From Stichopus chloronotus (Eukaryota > Echinodermata > Holothuroidea > Aspidochirotida > Stichopodidae), in contig CM037829.1 in NCBI GenBank assembly GCA_021234535.1, positions 31,654,962 to 31,718,961 on the forward strand: a stretch of 64,000 nucleotides of DNA, in the 5' to 3' direction. The translations under genes and the position numbers were made by a program. The notes under the pieces were generated by a model. The model had not been told where the DNA came from. It worked only from the letters and a program-made list of their open reading frames with translations, and made no database searches. This document shows, piece after piece, positions 59,991-64,000 of this stretch (position 1 is the stretch's first letter; each line of letters starts with the position of its first letter).

Positions 59991-61231
59991 TACCTAATCA
60001 CCAATCAACAACTGCAGAGATAAAGAACCAGCATCACCACGTACCAGTACACATGTATGACACTGCGAAGTGATGTTTACTGCGTGTGATCTTATATGGC
60101 CAATCACTTACTCAAGTAGAACATCATAATTAGTCTAAACAATGAGCAAATTAACTTGAGGGAATTCTCCACTATTGCTTCTGATGACTATTAAAAGATA
60201 CAAACTTTTTCATGTAATTCAGTATTCTTTCTTTCAGGAAGTACCTCACAAATTTTGGAAAAGGAACTTTAGTATACATTCAAAGTACCGAGCAAGGTGC
60301 TACAAAACCAATTGGTTGTGAAGTATTACTGACGAATCTACTTAGTTCATCAATATCGATGTAGTGCGCAGTGGGTTACAGCACAGTTCTGATCTCTTGT
60401 TTGGTCATAAACTTTAAAGTTTCAGGAGGAAGTGGCAAAAACCTATGTTTCAAGGAATTGCTCTAAGCGAGCTAATTGTTTAAGGGTCAGTTGACTTAAA
60501 CAATGTTACTCCATGCTGAATGATATTGAACTTGAACTGCCAAAGAAAGGAAATGTGAGAAGTGCAAAAAGGGAAACAGCATTTGTGGGTCCTAGTCACA
60601 CATTTTCAGGCGTGTATTGAACCACAATAGAGCAGTATTTCACAAGTAAAGAAGCTTCTGTATGCAAAATAATTTTGTTTAACTGATAGATTGGTGAAAT
60701 GTTTTGTACATAACATTAAGTTTTCTTGTTGGTGAAGAATTCCTTTAAAAATTAATACACTATAATATTTACAATGAGCTATTTTTCAACTAAACTTACT
60801 AAAGGAATCTGAACTAACACACAAATAATTAACTTAAAAATGAATTAAAAATAAATTGCAGGCACATACGCATTGAATGTTTATAGGGGTTCACTGAGTT
60901 GATATTGTTATACTTCTAATTAGCCTCATTACTCATATTTCTATTCCAATACACTTAAGTACTAAAATGTGACAAATTGCTGATTTTTAAAACGTGGGTT
61001 AATTGCCAATGGTTAATAGCGATGGTAAGAAGTGCATGTCTTGCCCACAAATCTGCAATAAATGATTTTGATCGTTAATCACCCTATCATTGTTATTTCA
61101 GTTGAGTCTCAGATATTCAGAATCTCTTAGTTTGACCATTTACCATCAACATATTGATAATACTAAACAGATATGACAAAAATATTATGAATTTTATTAA
61201 CCAACTCAATGAGCCCCTGTAACTTCGTTAC

Positions 61232-61390
61232 CTCAATAGCTGTGATGTCCAATCTTGACACATGAGAGAAATCCAAAATTATTGGTCTCACATAATCAGG
61301 AGATGAAGTCAAATCGTAGAGGTACTCAGCTAAGAAATCGCCGGCAGGATACCTCACCGAGCTCTCGACCTGAATCACATATGCAGGGGT
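61232..61390 (-). CDS. SLC26A11: SLC26A11-like transporter, exon with first half of STAS domain
   Basis: The acceptor is ATATTACTACAG and the donor GAG|GTAACG. The 53 codons are in phase 0 at both ends and read TPAYVIQVESSVRYPAGDFL, then a helix and IILDFSHVSRLDITAIE. The start strand (V-I-Q-V-E-S-S-V-R-Y-P-A) and the D-F-S-H-V ... L-D-I-T-A strand-turn are STAS hallmarks. The turn is where kinases or nucleotides act in related anti-sigma antagonists. The domain lies in the cytosol and is thought to help folding and regulation of the transporter. Confidence 0.93.
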
Positions 61391-61559
61391 CTGTAGTAAT
61401 ATCAAAGAAAAGATGTCACAAATATAACTCCATTCCACATTTGAACTTATACCTCTAGAGCTACAGTATTTTTTAAATTTCAAAAAAAATTGTATAATTG
61501 TGAGCTAGGTTAATATCCAGATGCAATCATGTGTAGACTTGAGTGAGCTAACATCTAAA

Positions 61560-62250
61560 TTGTATTAGTGCATGTCCAATTCTGTAACATCAGTTCCTTG
61601 AGCTACATATCAAGAATGTCATTATTGGTATAAACAAACATACATAGTGAAAAGGGACCTAGGCTATATGAACTTTTTGAGTTTTACGTCTCGAGCTACT
61701 TTGCACATTTCAAAAGAACATAGTTTCATTCAAGGTAAGATTGGGAGTGTGGTTCATTTTCCAGGAACCATCAGGTATGAGTCTGAAAGTTACCTAGAAA
61801 CAAGTTCTTCATTGTATTAGCTTGTCAATTCTGCAGTCTGTTAATACTCTTTCAGCTATATCAAGCATGTCACACCCGGTATCGGCAAACCTACTTACTG
61901 GGAAAGACCTAGCCTAGAGTCAGGGAAAGCGATGGAAAACTTGAATGCAGTCAGTTATTTTTTTTTAATCATACTTCCTGAGCTTCTTGTTTGTTTCAAA
62001 AAGAGTACAGAGAGCTGTTCAATATACACTTGAGGATGATTTTCCAGGAGCCATCAGGTAACTATAAACTTGAAAGCTAATTAACTCTTGATTGTATTAG
62101 TGCTTGGTAAATTCAGTATCAGTTATTCATTGAGATATATCCCGTTTCTCACCCTAACAACATCTAGGCAAACTTTTGAGTAACACCTAGCTTGCAGTCA
62201 CTGGAAACAGCAATCAAAGCCCGGGGTCTCGAACACAGTGTTTTTCTTTG
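61560..62250. repeat. Diverged tandem triplication (~250-280 bp units) in an SLC26 intron
   Basis: TTGTATTAG marks recur at 61560, 61812 and 62092. TTTTCCAGGAACCATCAGGTA (61759) recurs as TTTTCCAGGAGCCATCAGGTA (62040). Other shared words in order are CAATTCTG, GAGCTAC/AGCTATAT, ATGTCA and GACCTAGGCTA/GACCTAGCCTA. Confidence 0.7.
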
Positions 62251-62388
62251 TTTTTTTCATTCCATACAGGACAGTTTCTGCCATTCATCACGAATTTGTC
62301 CAGGCAGAAAGAGTGACTGAATATCTCTGTGATTTGGCAGACATTTCAGCCAAAATAAAGTGAGTTTACAAGGACGATTTGTTCTTAC

Positions 62389-62573
62389 CACAAATGGGTT
62401 GGCGGCAGTTACTTGGTTGCCCCCGCTGTAGGTTATCGTCATGGTGAAGTGCGGTCTCGCGATGGGGAGCAGCAGTATCACAAGGTCGACGGCAATCCCT
62501 ATTACGATACCATATACCACGTCCACGAATAAAGAACAGAAGAACGTTGCTAATGTAGGGATTAAGTCCACCT
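62389..62573 (-). CDS. SLC26A11: SLC26A11-like transporter, exon for last membrane segments
   Basis: The acceptor TTTTCCTCCAG precedes AG|GTG GAC. The two first bases complete a Lys codon with the upstream exon, giving W-K-I-N-K-V-D-L-I-P-T-L-A-T-F, a strongly conserved SLC26 join. Two hydrophobic helices follow (LATFFCSLFVDVVYGIVIG and VDLVILLLPIA), then A-R-P, which ends the membrane domain, and a polar linker to NPFV. The donor is GTG|GTAAGA, phase 0. Continuing the frame past the donor is the only way to obtain the longer open frame to 62257, so that extension is intronic. Confidence 0.93.
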
Positions 62574-63133
62574 CTGGAGGAAAATATAGAAAATAATTAC
62601 TCTATTATGTCAATGGTTATTATGTGTGAACAAAAACAACAAAAGAAGAAGAACAATAAAAAAAAAAAAGAAATTTGTACCCCAGGTCTCTGTCCTTATT
62701 TACAAACTTACACCCATCCTGCTGGTTTGGCCAATAAATGAAAAGTAAGTTTATGCACATACCATCACCTGCAGTTGTTGATTCTCCTACAATATCGCTC
62801 TCACCATGCCGAGTAGACCAGATGGAGATTGAAAACAGGGACAAAAAATAAATAGAACTTCCCAAAAGTTCCCACACTCCTAGCAAGTAAGGATGTCAGT
62901 ATGGCAAGAAGACGCTCATCCAAAATAGGCTCTACAGCACCGGAGGCAGTGTTAAAGGTTACCAGTGTTCTTGGCATGGTAAATGGCAGTGAATTTGTTG
63001 TGTTGAGACATGTAAAGTGAGGAAGGAAGTAAACTATATCTTCTTGATACAAGAAAGCTGGAGAAATGTGAAGGTAAATTCTGGTGAGTGGGTGAGACAA
63101 AATTGAACTACTATTACTATGACTAATACTTAC

Positions 63134-63330
63134 TGTTAATTTTCCACATTTTTTTCAAGACTCTCAATCTGATGTATGGATAGACCGAGATGAAGACGAC
63201 TGCAGCAAGAGAGGCCAGAGGTATGAACTCCATGACAGGAGTGACAAAGAGCACAGCAAGGAAAAGAATACCACCCGTAATGATGCTACTCAGACCGGTC
63301 TTTACCTCAGCGTGGTACAATATGGAAGAT
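63134..63330 (-). CDS. SLC26A11: SLC26A11-like transporter, upstream exon (membrane domain)
   Basis: The acceptor TTTGTATGTAG opens an exon whose first A completes an upstream codon (phase 2). Then come 65 codons: SSILYHAEVKTGLSSIITGG, two hydrophobic segments (ILFLAVLFVTPVMEFIP, LASLAAVVFISVY) and LRVLKKMWKIN. The donor is A|GTAAGT, phase 1. K-T-x-L-S-S-I-I-T-G-G and F-I-P-L-A-S-L-A-A-V match the SLC26 transporter core, which carries sulfate or other anions (chloride, oxalate) across membranes. About 235 residues, roughly the last 40 per cent of a ~600-residue protein, are in the window; earlier exons lie beyond 64000. SLC26A11 is the best fit by the short STAS domain. Confidence 0.9.
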
Positions 63331-64000
63331 CTACATACAAACAAAAAATATAAAAATAGGTAAAAGCACTTGAAAAGACAGGTCTAAACATTTACTTCAA
63401 ATGGGAATTGCATTCTAAAGGCATTGTAATTCTGACTGGTCAATTTATTCTTACAGAATTTGTTTTTAAGACAAAATCAGTACATAGTCAGAATTCTAAG
63501 CAGAACTGCACTATGGTTACATTGATGCATAAGTAACATTTTTTTTTCTGGATGTTGTAAAGTGAAGGTACATAAATGTCAATAAACTGCAGAGGAGAAC
63601 AACATACAATTACACTAACAGCTATTGGCTGATAATCTATTTCAGCTTGCAGTCCAGAGGCTGGTTACTGGGCAGACTTTCCAAGGTTTTGCCTTCCCGG
63701 TATCCATGCTGAAAGGCACTCTGTCTATGGCCTACATATATCTTATAACATCTACTGAGACAACTCGTCGCCAAGTAGGAAACTAATAGTACATTAATGT
63801 CAATTTCCATCATCGTTCATGCAACAGAAAGATGGTAACAGAGCTGAGGTGAGATTCAATAGTAATATATCTGGCAGGTGAACTTTACTGGGGCTTTGGA
63901 GTGCAACTAAGATCAATTATTTGGCATCATTTTTAACAAGGGTCTGTTCGGATGGGAAAGTCTTAAACCACACTTGGATAACCCATCTTACAAAGACCCA
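63331..64000. other. Intron of the SLC26 gene at the right edge
   Basis: No further exon of the transporter is visible before the window ends. Nothing else recognised. Confidence 0.6.

Noticed and set aside
62620..63100. Hydrophobic minus-strand frames between two SLC26 exons
   Set aside because: The flanking exons join directly in phase (A + AG = Lys) at a conserved family site, so these frames are intronic.

Overview
The window is eukaryotic, AT-rich and gene-poor. Exons are split by introns with GT..AG borders, and the intergenic DNA is crowded with short transposons, palindromes and homopolymers. The gene families seen (a receptor-type guanylate cyclase first exon and an SLC26A11-type anion transporter), frequent AGGCCTA words, long G/C runs and foldback-like inverted arrays suggest a marine invertebrate deuterostome. 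An echinoderm, perhaps a sea cucumber, is my best guess, but this is inference and no marker gene proves it.

Layout: 1-3.9 kb is non-coding. At 3.9-4.4 kb (minus) is the signal-peptide exon of a receptor with an ANF-type ligand-binding domain; the rest of that gene lies to the left, outside the window. From 4.7 to 40 kb there is mainly repeat DNA: a dimeric satellite (10.9-11.4 kb), four same-orientation copies of one ~350 bp MITE family (11.5, 17.0, 32.6, 36.6 kb), a second MITE with nearly the same ends (33.9 kb), a 713 bp hAT-like element (31.6 kb), another inverted-repeat element (20.5 kb) and several hairpins. Weak exon candidates lie at 14.3 kb (minus), 25.6-26.6 kb (plus), 34.5 kb (minus) and 41.2 kb (plus). 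A short exon at 44.1 kb (minus) resembles another ANF-receptor piece and would belong to a second receptor gene or a remnant. At 47.6-48.8 kb (plus) there is an intact single-exon gene for a 406-residue, charged, coiled-coil protein with a PP1-docking-like motif and an arginine-rich patch.

The right end, 57.3-63.3 kb (minus), holds the last five exons of an SLC26 transporter. All their splice phases agree: the end of the membrane domain, then a short STAS domain. Its upstream exons lie beyond the right edge. Its introns carry a diverged triplication and one of the palindromic arrays.

The most unusual theme is a set of loci built alike: a degenerate short-unit repeat array followed by the same unit in inverted orientation (6.1, 42.2-42.9 and 58.3-58.6 kb; two loci share one unit). 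This matches the architecture of foldback transposons such as the sea-urchin TU elements, but with very short, highly diverged arms.
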